From: Hahella sp.
GTDB lineage: Bacteria; Pseudomonadota; Gammaproteobacteria; Pseudomonadales; Oleiphilaceae
DNA length: 50,285 nucleotides
Direction: 5' to 3'
NCBI GenBank assembly: GCA_028280065.1
Contig: JANQMN010000127.1
Span: forward strand, 1 to 50,285
Shown in pieces: positions 43,118 to 50,285 of the stretch (positions are counted from its first letter, which is position 1; every line of letters begins with the position of its first letter). A program made the translations under genes and the position numbers. A model generated the notes under the pieces. It ran no database searches, was not told the origin of the DNA, and saw only the letters and a program-made list of their open reading frames with translations.

Positions 43118-43176
43118 TCTAATGCCCCTAATCATAGTGCGATGATATGCATTTATTTAACATCGAATTTGCCTAA

Positions 43177-43935
43177 ATGAGACAGATTTTTACCGACACC
43201 CACTGTCACACGGTTGCCAGCACCCATGCTTATAGCACGGTGCATGATCATGTGGCTCAAGCGAGGAAGATTGGCCTCCAGCTTTTTGTCTTGACTGACC
43301 ACGCACCCCCAATGCCTGATGCGCCCCACTTTTGGCATTTCGGTAATCGGCGGGTAATCCCTCGTGTAGTCGATGGCATTGCCATTTTAAGGGGGATGGA
43401 AGCAAACATTGAAAGCGTCAGCGGATCAATATCAGTCCCGGAAAAACTTTATCCCATTCTGGACTTGGTAATCGCCAGTTTCCACGAGCCGGTGTTTGAA
43501 CCCTCCGGCATCGCCACTAACACCGAAGCCATGATCAATACAATACTGAGTGGTAGATGCCAGATAATCGGGCATCCGGGAAATCCGAATTTTCCGATAG
43601 ATGTTAATGCGGTGGTGAGTGCCGCTAAAGAGTCCAATGTTCTCCTTGAGATCAACAACAGTTCCTTCAATGGTAGCCGCCAAGGAAGTTCGGAAAATTG
43701 CCGTGCGATATTGGAAGCTATTGGTAAGCAGGATTGGAAAATCAGTTTTGCCAGTGACGCCCACATTGCGTTTGATCTTGGCAAATTTGATGACTGCCTG
43801 CGCTTATGCCGGGAAGTAGGCTTCCCTCTGGAAAAGGTGGCTACCCGAACCCCACGGCAGTTGCTGGCTTTTTTGGCTGAACACGATAAAGCTGTAGCGC
43901 TAGAATTGGATGACTGGTGCCAAGCTCTGCCCTAA
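43177..43935 (+). CDS. ycdX: PHP-domain phosphatase YcdX
   Basis: 252 aa, close to the 245 aa of E. coli YcdX. Metal-binding motifs in order: TDTHCHTVASTHAYST (HxH), FVLTDHAP, GMEANI, ASFHEPVF, IIGHPGNP, and FASDAHIAFDLG. All are intact, so a trinuclear metal hydrolase of phosphoesters is expected; the natural substrate is not known. Cytoplasmic. E. coli ycdX supports swarming, but no motility genes are nearby here. Confidence 0.9.
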   Translation: MRQIFTDTHCHTVASTHAYSTVHDHVAQARKIGLQLFVLTDHAPPMPDAPHFWHFGNRRVIPRVVDGIAILRGMEANIESVSGSISVPEKLYPILDLVIASFHEPVFEPSGIATNTEAMINTILSGRCQIIGHPGNPNFPIDVNAVVSAAKESNVLLEINNSSFNGSRQGSSENCRAILEAIGKQDWKISFASDAHIAFDLGKFDDCLRLCREVGFPLEKVATRTPRQLLAFLAEHDKAVALELDDWCQALP

Positions 43936-43947
43936 CGCCATACCGAT

Positions 43948-44406
43948 TCAGTTGCTGCCCTCCTGAAGCCAATCAATCGACATGAGACGTTGTTTGGGAT
44001 ACCGCCATTGCTCCGTCGGAATGGCCTCCGGCTCAATTAAAACGACCTTTTTTACTTCAGTGCTATCGTTCGTCGCTAGCGTTAAATTGTCGGCAAAGCA
44101 TTCAAACAAGTAAAAGCCATTGTCAAACTGGTGCTTCAGATCGCCTACAACGACATTGATCCCCGCTTCTTCCCAGGTTTCTCGATGGGCGGTACATTTT
44201 GCCGACTCATTGAATCCCGCCATACCGCCGGGAAATGAAAACAATTCGTTACTCTGTTGGACCATGAGAAGCTTGTTATCTTGACTGAGCCAGCAGCCCG
44301 CGTTGCCTTTGGGTGTATTTTGTTCGGAATTTGTCTGACAGGTGGGTGCTTCTGCGCACCCGAGGTAAAACAAGATTGTTGTAAGAATCAGCAGGCGTGG
44401 GATCAT
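43948..44406 (-). CDS. NUDIX hydrolase carried on a lipoprotein
   Basis: 152 aa. N-terminal lipoprotein signal with lipobox LGCA at about residue 15-17. The NUDIX box is complete: GMAGFNESAKCTAHRETWEEA then GI, fitting Gx5Ex7REUxEExGU. NUDIX enzymes normally act on nucleoside diphosphate derivatives in the cytoplasm, so a membrane-anchored exported form is unusual. It may act on phosphorylated compounds in the periplasm or be an envelope protein with changed function. The converging ycdX stops 12 bp away. Confidence 0.75.
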   Translation of the reverse strand: MIPRLLILTTILFYLGCAEAPTCQTNSEQNTPKGNAGCWLSQDNKLLMVQQSNELFSFPGGMAGFNESAKCTAHRETWEEAGINVVVGDLKHQFDNGFYLFECFADNLTLATNDSTEVKKVVLIEPEAIPTEQWRYPKQRLMSIDWLQEGSN

Positions 44407-44475
44407 GGAGGTAACCGTGGGCTGTTACAGTCAGGCATCTGATGGGTATTTCATTAACTATTTACCATTGCATTA

Positions 44476-44646
44476 TTACGACTTTACTTCAGGCACGGAC
44501 TTGGAAGGAAACGGCAAACGCTTATATTCGCCATCGCAGTATAGCGGATTCTCCGACACTTTCTTTTCCGCAGAGCTAGGATTTATGCCGCATCGGTACT
44601 CTACCGGGTCTGCAAAGCCTTTATCGGGGTGAGTCTTAACATATAT
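44476..44646 (-). pseudogene. Start-less gene fragment
   Basis: 56 codons without a start read like protein (THPDKGFADPVEYRCGIN, SAEKKVSENPLYCDGEYKRL) and stop at TAA 44476-44478, 70 bp before the NUDIX start. It has two Cys and the flavour of a small exported protein's end. I cannot name it. A 75-codon + frame over the same bases looks less natural. Treated as a possible remnant. Confidence 0.25.
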
Positions 44647-44707
44647 TCACACCGGCTCTCCATATGATTAGTCTAATTTCATTTTAGCGGAGCTAGGCAG
44701 GTCACGT

Positions 44708-45788
44708 TTAATCTACCCTACAAGATCTTCCTTCCTTGTTAAAATAGTGGCAGTATCTTGTATCAATTTTTATTCCTATCGTTTGTCCATAGGTTGCTTC
44801 AAAATTTGCTGGTTGCCTGATCGTCACCAATTCGCCTTCTGTAAGACGGACGTAGCAATAGGTGTCACTACCCAGGTGCTCGGATGCCTGAAGCTTACCC
44901 GCGATAGTACCTTCATCCTTAGCAACTATTGAAATATGTTCCGGCCGAATACCAATCGTGGTTGTCTCTTGAGGCGTAAGATCCAGGCCTGAATTTTTTG
45001 GCATAGCTAACACGCCTCCTGTTTGGAGTGAAATAGTGTCTGCCTTATCTCCTACCTTACCTTTAATAAAGCTCATTTTGGGTGTTCCGATAAAACCTGC
45101 CACGAACTCGTTTCGAGGTTTGTTATAAAGTTCCATTGGAGTGCCAACCTGCTCGATTATTCCTTGATTCAGGACTACAACTTTGTCAGCTAACGTCATT
45201 GCCTCGACCTGATCGTGTGTAACATACACAATAGTGGCATTTAGTTCTTTGTGAAGTCGAGCTAACTCCAACCGCATTTGTACTCGAAGGGCCGCATCCA
45301 GGTTAGAAAGTGGTTCATCAAACAAAAGTATCGCAGGATTTCTTACGATTGCTCTACCGATAGCGACACGTTGGCGCTGTCCGCCAGACAATGCCTTGGG
45401 TTTACGGTCTAATAGAGACTCCAGTTCAAGAATTTTGCTGCTTTGACCACCTTACTTTCGATGAACTGTGGATCCGTACCAGCCAATTTAAGCCCAAAAG
45501 CCATGTTTTTCTTACGGTCATATGAGGATACAAAGCATAACTTTGAAAAACCATGGCTAGATCGCGCCGCGAAGGCTTTTCGTAAGTAATCTCTTTTTCG
45601 CCGAGTATAATTTCGCCAGAAGAAACATCCTCCAATCCGGCGATCAGCCTCAGTAGGGTCGATTTGCCACAGCCAGAAGGGCCCACAAGAACTGCAAATT
45701 CCTTATCTTCAATATCCAGATTTACACCTTTTATGATGTGCTGGTCTTCAAACGAATTGGTTAAATTCTGTATTCTCAAATTAGCCAT
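44708..45788 (-). pseudogene. mtlK: Polyol ABC transporter ATPase (MalK/SmoK type), two frameshifts
   Basis: Would be about 360 aa. Intact motifs: Walker [11 protein letters not shown]-loop [10 protein letters not shown], signature SGGQRQRVAIGRA, Walker B ILLFDEP, H-loop VTHDQ, and a MalK-like C-terminal TOBE region. The frame is broken twice. After YPHMTVRK an A is missing from the A-tract (T-run 45506-45510 on +), and after VVKAAK another A is missing (45433-45436). Adding one A at each restores [16 protein letters not shown] and [15 protein letters not shown]. Both are homopolymer losses, so sequencing error or true decay are the options. It is the last gene of the operon, next to the second permease. 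Confidence 0.8.
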
Positions 45789-45824
45789 GGTAAACCTTCT
45801 AAATTTGCTGGTAGATATGGGAAG

Positions 45825-46667
45825 CTATTTAACTGCACCAAATGATAGCCCCCTGACTAGTTGCTTCTGGCTAATCCATCCAAAGACAAGAATAGGAGCA
45901 CAAGCTAAGGTAGAAACCGCTGAAAGTTTTGCCCAAAACAGACCTTCCGGACTGGAATATGAGGCGATTAGTGCGGTCAGAGGCGCCGCTTTGGCAGTGG
46001 TAAGGTTTAATGACCAAAAGGCTTCGTTCCAGCTTAAAATCAACGACAACAATACAGTTGCTGCAAGGCCACCTTTACAGATTGGCAAGAGTATGTAGAT
46101 AATTTCTTTTACTGCATATGCCCCGTCCAAACGAGCCGCCTCAAGAATTTCGGTCGGCACTTCCTTAAAATATGTATATACCATCCAAACCATAATGGGC
46201 ATATTCATAAGGGTGTAAAGAATCACCAGTCCGGTTCGCGTATCCAATAAACCGAAATCTCTGAACAACAAATAAATTGGCACTAAAACGCCAACTGGCG
46301 GGAGCATTTTGGTTGACAACATCCAGAGAAGTGTTGCCTGCGTTCGTTTTGTTTCAAAAAAAGCCATCGAATAGGCGGCCAATACCGCAAGGAGCATCCC
46401 GAGGAGAGTAGAGCCGAAAGATACGATGACAGAATTCAAGGCAAACTTAAAATAGTCACTTCGTTCATCGACTAATATGTAATTCTCAAGCGTGGGTTTA
46501 AAAAATATGGACGGTGGTGTTGAAAATGCTTCTATCTCAGATTTGAAGCTAGTTAGTAGCATCCAGGCAATAGGAAAGAATATTAACAAAGCGACAAACC
46601 ACGACATTGCGGTCCTTATCCAGAATTGGGATACTCTTATCAGGTGATAACGATATTCTTGATTCAT
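45825..46667 (-). CDS. mtlG: Polyol ABC transporter permease 2
   Basis: 280 aa from the ATG at 46667 (GAGGA 8 nt upstream); a GTG at 46682 is less well placed. Six hydrophobic segments, a typical MalG-type N-terminus (AMSWFVALLIFFPIAWMLLT) and the EAA loop TEILEAARLDGAYAVKEII that contacts the ATPase. Intact. It overlaps the preceding permease stop region closely, so both come from one message. Closest known group: sorbitol/mannitol transporters (SmoG/MtlG). Confidence 0.85.
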   Translation of the reverse strand: MNQEYRYHLIRVSQFWIRTAMSWFVALLIFFPIAWMLLTSFKSEIEAFSTPPSIFFKPTLENYILVDERSDYFKFALNSVIVSFGSTLLGMLLAVLAAYSMAFFETKRTQATLLWMLSTKMLPPVGVLVPIYLLFRDFGLLDTRTGLVILYTLMNMPIMVWMVYTYFKEVPTEILEAARLDGAYAVKEIIYILLPICKGGLAATVLLSLILSWNEAFWSLNLTTAKAAPLTALIASYSSPEGLFWAKLSAVSTLACAPILVFGWISQKQLVRGLSFGAVK

Positions 46668-46678
46668 TTCAGATATCC

Positions 46679-47580
46679 TCACTTATGGTCAGTTAAGCTT
46701 TTTCCGATCATCCTGATCAGGGCAAAGGCCGCAACATTTGCCAAAATAACTGCGATAAGACCTCCGGCGGATGCCATTCCTACGTCAAACTGCAACAGTG
46801 CCTGATTGAAAATCAGTAAGGCCAGGTTTGTCGTTTCAAAGCCCGGCCCTCCTCCGGTTGTAACAAAAATTTCTGCAAAAATAGACAGCAAGAAAATTGT
46901 CTCAATCATGATAACGACGACAATTGGTCTGGCCAGGTGGGGGAGGGTAATATGCCAGAACATTTTCCAACCCTCAGCGCCGTCCAACTTGGCCGCTTCC
47001 TTTTGCTCAAGGTCTAGAGATTGGAGAGCGGTCATAATTAGCAATATGGCGAAAGGCAGCCATTGCCATGAAACGATTATTATGATGGACAGCAGCGGAT
47101 AGTTAGTAAACCAATCGATTGTCGTTAAACCAAGAGACTTGGAAACTGCAGAAAAAACCCCAGAAACCGGGTGAAGCAGAAGGTTTTTCCAAATCAGGGC
47201 GCTGACAGTGGGCATAACGAAAAAAGGTGCAATTAACATCGATCGAACAATACCTTTTCCCTTGAATTCGAAATCGATCAATACTGAAATTGCTACACCC
47301 AATACTATCGTGATAAGTAACACGCTAACGACAAGCAAAAAGGTATTGCTCATGCCAGCCAGAAAACCACTATCGGTTATGAAGTAATAATAGTTTTCTA
47401 AACCTACAAAAGGTTTTTCGCCGGGATAAAGCAGGTTGTATCTAAGAGTTGAGAAGTAGACGGTCATTGCCAGAGGGACAATCATCCACACCAGCAAAAG
47501 AATCACTGAAGGTGAAAGCATGAAAAAACTGGTCTTAGGAAGCCTACTTCTCAGGTTTTTTCAACAGCTTCAGTGGGCAT
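46679..47580 (-). pseudogene. mtlF: Polyol ABC transporter permease 1, start in wrong frame
   Basis: The real start is almost certainly the ATG at 47578-47580, preceded by AGGAGG with 4-5 nt spacing, the best such site in the operon. From it the frame reads MPTEAVEK and hits a stop at once. One missing A in the following A-run (T-run 47556-47561 on +) would restore KNLRSRLPKTSFFMLSPS and join to the rest, where LLLVWMIVPLAMTVYFST opens the first helix and EQKEAAKLDGAEGWKMFWHI is the EAA loop. The remainder (46679-47521) is uninterrupted, about 280 aa. Third A-tract loss in this operon. Confidence 0.75.
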
Positions 47581-47745
47581 GGTTCCTCCTACCATCGTCG
47601 CTCTAACGGGAGAGGCGGTTTTTCAGGCTAACAGACATATATGAGCCATGGGATAGATTCTAGCTAATGCTCTCCTGGAATACCTATTCCCTCAGCTATG
47701 AAGGCCTCTATGAATGCAGCCACTCATTTCACCATGCGTAACGTG

Positions 47746-47777
47746 TAAGGCGCATGTAGACACCTATATGCGCCTTA
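47746..47777. other. Intercistronic hairpin between binding-protein and permease genes
   Basis: TAAGGCGCAT (47746-47755) and ATGCGCCTTA (47768-47777) form a perfect 10-bp stem with a 12-nt loop, just behind the stop of the binding-protein gene. Such hairpins stabilise the upstream mRNA and let the binding protein be made in excess over the permeases, as for malE-malF. Confidence 0.65.
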
Positions 47778-47782
47778 TTCTG

Positions 47783-49093
47783 CTAGAAATATCCTGCTCT
47801 GTTCATTTGTCTACTTGTATATTCTTGTGCAGCCTTAAGCGCATTGTCTACGTTCGAAGTGCCTGCAAGTGCCCCGGAAAATAGTTTTCCGACCTGCGTG
47901 CCGATTGCCTGAAATTCTGGAATCCCGACAAACTGTACTCCGACATAGGGTTTAGGATTTTTGGTGGAATTTATTGGATCTGCATTGCCCATAGCTTGGA
48001 GTGTAATTTCTGCAAAGGGCGCTTCGGTAAGATATTTTTCATCGTAAGTTGACGCTCGGGTACCAGGAGGGACATTTTTTATTCCACTGGTAGAAGCAAC
48101 TAAAGCTACGTATTCTTTCGATGTCGCCCATGTAACGAATGTCCTTGCGGCTGATACCGCGTCAGAACTTGAAGGTATGGCGAGCGCCCATGTCCATAAC
48201 CAACCAGCCCCGTTTGAAGTCACTTCCATGGGAGCAAGAGCAAATCCGACATTTTCATGTACTTTGCTTTGGGTAGGATCAGTTACAAATGAGCCTGCCA
48301 CTGAGGCATCTACCCACATTGCGCATTTCCCTGTATTAAACAAGGCGAGGTTTTCGTTAAATCCGTTACCTGATGCTCCTGGAGGACCATATTTACCCAA
48401 CAGGTCAACATAGAAGCTTAGAGTTTCGCGCCAGGCGCCTCCATCAAATTCAGGTTTCCACTCCGGATTAAACCAGCGGGCGCCAAAGGCATTACTCATG
48501 GTCGTAATCAGCGCCATATTTTCACCCCAGCCTGCTTTTCCACGCAAACAAATACCATATTGCTCCTTTTCCGGATTATGCAATTTCATGGCAAATTCTT
48601 TAACTTGGGTCCAGGTTGGTTGTTCGGGCATCTCCAGACCTGCTTGATCAAACTGGTCCGTGCGGTAATAAGTAACAGAGCTTTCTCCATAAAAAGGAAG
48701 CCCGTATAACTTCCCATCGTTGGATAACCCATCCCGTATGGCTGGGAATATGTCAATTAGATCGTATGCTTCAGGTAAATCGGAAAGTTCATTTAACCAA
48801 CCTTTCTTACCCCACATGGGAGCCTCGTACATACCTATTGTCATTACATCAAACTGACCGCCCTTAGTAGCGATGTCGTTAGTCAACTTTTGGCGCAATA
48901 CATTTTCTTCGAGGACAACCCATTCCAATTTTATGTCCGGATGCCTGTTCTCGAATTCGGCAGATAGACCTTGCATTCGAATCATATCGCCGTTGTTAAC
49001 CGTACCAATGGTAATTGTCGTTTCTGCAAACGAAAGTTGTGCTGAAGCTATTGCAGTATAAGTAAGCGTGGAAATCAATTGACTTTTTTTCAT
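47783..49093 (-). CDS. mtlE: Polyol ABC transporter substrate-binding protein
   Basis: 436 aa. Signal peptide cleaved near residue 23 (LSFA before ETTI). The mature protein has the family 1 binding fold: TITIGTVNNGDMIRMQGLSA, DVMTIGMYEAPMWGKKGWL and YGLPFYGESSVTYYRTD, typical of the mannitol/sorbitol binding proteins (SmoE/MtlE). First gene of the transporter operon. Intact, unlike its neighbours. It should deliver a hexitol or related polyol from the periplasm; which one is not resolvable here. Confidence 0.88.
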   Translation of the reverse strand: MKKSQLISTLTYTAIASAQLSFAETTITIGTVNNGDMIRMQGLSAEFENRHPDIKLEWVVLEENVLRQKLTNDIATKGGQFDVMTIGMYEAPMWGKKGWLNELSDLPEAYDLIDIFPAIRDGLSNDGKLYGLPFYGESSVTYYRTDQFDQAGLEMPEQPTWTQVKEFAMKLHNPEKEQYGICLRGKAGWGENMALITTMSNAFGARWFNPEWKPEFDGGAWRETLSFYVDLLGKYGPPGASGNGFNENLALFNTGKCAMWVDASVAGSFVTDPTQSKVHENVGFALAPMEVTSNGAGWLWTWALAIPSSSDAVSAARTFVTWATSKEYVALVASTSGIKNVPPGTRASTYDEKYLTEAPFAEITLQAMGNADPINSTKNPKPYVGVQFVGIPEFQAIGTQVGKLFSGALAGTSNVDNALKAAQEYTSRQMNRAGYF

Positions 49094-49375
49094 ATCTCGA
49101 ACCCTAGGTTTTATGTTTTTTGAGCAAGTAGTATATAGTTATGGCGCTAGAGTTTACCCAGTCCATTAATGGCAACTACGTAGTTTCTCATTAGACAATG
49201 ACAGTGTTTGTTCGAACAAATACAAAAGGGTTCAACAGTGTGTACTATTTTGTCTTTGGAAGGGTGAGGAACGGTTCAGCCGATTTATTCCAAATCGAAA
49301 AAAAAAGAAAAAGTCCCACTGACTAAAGGCAGGTATTAATCAGTGGTTTTACAAGCAATACGTGCGCAATCAAAA

Positions 49376-50190
49376 CTAGTTGAAACGGCTGCCGCTTGAG
49401 AAGCACGTTTGAGATAATCGTCGGAAGTCTGTCGGAGTCATTCCTTTAAGTTTAAAGAAACGCCTATTGAAATTTGAAATATTACCGAAGCCTACTGAGA
49501 AACAGATTTCGGTGACGGATTTGTCGGAATGGTTCAATTGCTCACAGGCGCGATTAATTCTAATGCTATTTACAAATTCGACGAAACAAACACCTGTTGC
49601 CCTTTTAAAGAACTTAGAAAAATAACTAGGACTCATATCGGTAATTTCGGCAACTTCTTCCAGAGTGATATCCTGACTGAAATTTTCAACAATCTAGTTA
49701 ACGGAAACATTTAGACGGTCAAGGATCCTTTGATCAGTATTTGCATTGTAAAAACGAGACGACAAGGTTCGCGTTTGTTGGCAAGAGAATAACAATTCCA
49801 GAATACTTAGAAACCCTCCTAATCTACCTAGTTTACTGGCGTTAGAGAGCTTATGCATCAGGTTTCCGACTTTGTCGGATGTCTGTTCGCAATAGAACTC
49901 AATACCATGTGCAGCCTTTTCCCAGAAGCTTGACATAGGGCGGAGTTCAGGAAAGTCCGAGGTCCACTTTTCTATGAGATCATGAGTGAAATTAATAACT
50001 AAATCCCTGACTTTTACTTCCTCGCTGCAGTTCTCGGTAATCCAGTTGTGTGGAAGATTCGGCCCGACTAGAATAAGATTCCCTGGAGTAAAGCTTCCTA
50101 TGTAGTCTCCGATAAAAACTTTGCCGGACGTTTCCATTATGTAGTGAAGTTCATATTCCTGGTGGTAATGCCAACGGATTAAGGGGTGAA
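49376..50190 (-). pseudogene. mtlR: AraC-family regulator (MtlR-like) with amber codon and missing start
   Basis: The frame runs from the IS boundary (LHPLIRWHYHQEYELHYI, the cupin-like ligand domain) through the arm and ends with a clear double HTH (SPSYFSKFFKRATGVCF, CEQLNHSDKSVTEICFSVGF). At 49694-49696 the codon is TAG, in frame, after RLNVSVN; the text resumes IVENFSQDITLEEVAEITD, where Tyr is expected. So it is a nonsense codon, not a frameshift. The first part of the gene, including any start, is cut off at about 50191 by the IS element. Its position upstream of, and parallel to, the transporter matches MtlR. Probably inactive. Confidence 0.8.
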
Positions 50191-50191
50191 G

Positions 50192-50285
50192 TGTCCCGGA
50201 TTTGTCGGAGGGTCTATTTCTTGAGAGGATAGACCTTATGAAAAAAGGAAATCGATATTCACCCGAGTTCAGAGAAAGAGCTGTT
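50192..50285 (+). mobile_element. Left end of an IS3-family insertion sequence
   Basis: The element begins near TGTCCCGGATTTGTCGG (50192 on), an IS3-type TG... end, exactly where the AraC-type frame stops making sense. The transposase gene starts 46 bp in. The element continues past the window, so its other end and target duplication cannot be seen. Confidence 0.75.
50238..50285 (+). CDS. Transposase OrfA, IS3 family (partial)
   Basis: First 16 codons, MKKGNRYSPEFRERAV, the opening of the IS3 OrfA helix-turn-helix protein (the usual kryspEFkerAV). AGAGGA stands about 10 nt upstream. Cut by the end of the window. OrfA binds the IS ends and is normally joined to OrfB by a -1 frameshift. Confidence 0.85.
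   Translation, partial: MKKGNRYSPEFRERAV

Noticed and set aside
44405-44632. 75-codon + frame
   Set aside because: It overlaps the NUDIX start and looks less protein-like than the opposite strand.

Overview
The window looks like a chromosomal stretch of a free-living, probably marine or aquatic gammaproteobacterium. The pointers are a RstA/RstB-type two-component pair, a TorA/DorA-type molybdoenzyme, YcdX, a mannitol/sorbitol-type ABC transporter, many lipoproteins with ordinary lipoboxes and moderate G+C. No rRNA, tRNA, CRISPR array or phage block was recognised. All calls are by eye from motifs, start-site context and inverted or direct repeats; no database search was possible.

Region 1 (about 0.4-14.1 kb, all on the + strand) is the part I cannot assign to any described system. 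Twelve co-directional genes plus one small one encode: a periplasmic SLT-type lytic transglycosylase; a large 808-aa soluble protein and a small soluble partner; a single-pass membrane protein whose N-terminal part resembles a Lon-type serine protease domain without its ATPase; a secreted OmpA-like peptidoglycan-binding protein; a 31-aa membrane peptide with a near-perfect Shine-Dalgarno; three small single-pass membrane proteins; two lipoproteins; two small secreted proteins; a TolQ/ExbB/MotA-like membrane protein; and an exported caspase-like protease fused to an outer-membrane beta-barrel. The inventory reaches from cytoplasm to outer membrane and combines two protease-like domains with a peptidoglycan-cutting and a peptidoglycan-binding protein. 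I infer one envelope-spanning apparatus of unknown purpose.

Region 2 (14.3-23.5 kb) holds a SpoT-like HD hydrolase, a Calx-beta lipoprotein with a secreted partner, a PF09820-type AAA-ATPase/PD-(D/E)XK protein, a TetR regulator with a clear double operator, and an OmpR-type response regulator/histidine kinase pair. A RhuM/Fic gene has been inserted between the response regulator and a small secreted-protein gene. It is bounded by 142-bp direct repeats that are 92 percent identical. A short, easily missed reading frame at the junction fuses what looks like the start of a type III restriction subunit in frame to a duplicated tail of the secreted-protein gene.

Region 3 (23.5-44.7 kb) is a mixed set of mostly monocistronic genes: a trypsin with a Trp/Asp-rich tail, a metallo-beta-lactamase-fold protein, an RDD protein, a DEXX-box ATPase, a soluble aldose dehydrogenase, methyltransferases, a serine hydrolase, a TorA-like reductase carrying its own cytochrome c tail with a three-haem lipoprotein partner, a PlsC-like acyltransferase, a GH27 alpha-galactosidase, DUF2934, YcdX and a NUDIX lipoprotein. 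Intergenic spaces contain gene remnants (LysR tail, others) and a 180-bp cluster of perfect hairpins.

Region 4 (44.7-50.3 kb, - strand) is a polyol ABC transporter operon (binding protein, two permeases, ATPase) with an AraC-type regulator upstream. It appears to be decaying or badly sequenced: three single-base losses in A-tracts (one in the first permease, two in the ATPase), an in-frame amber codon in the regulator, and an IS3-family element that removes the start of the regulator and runs off the window.
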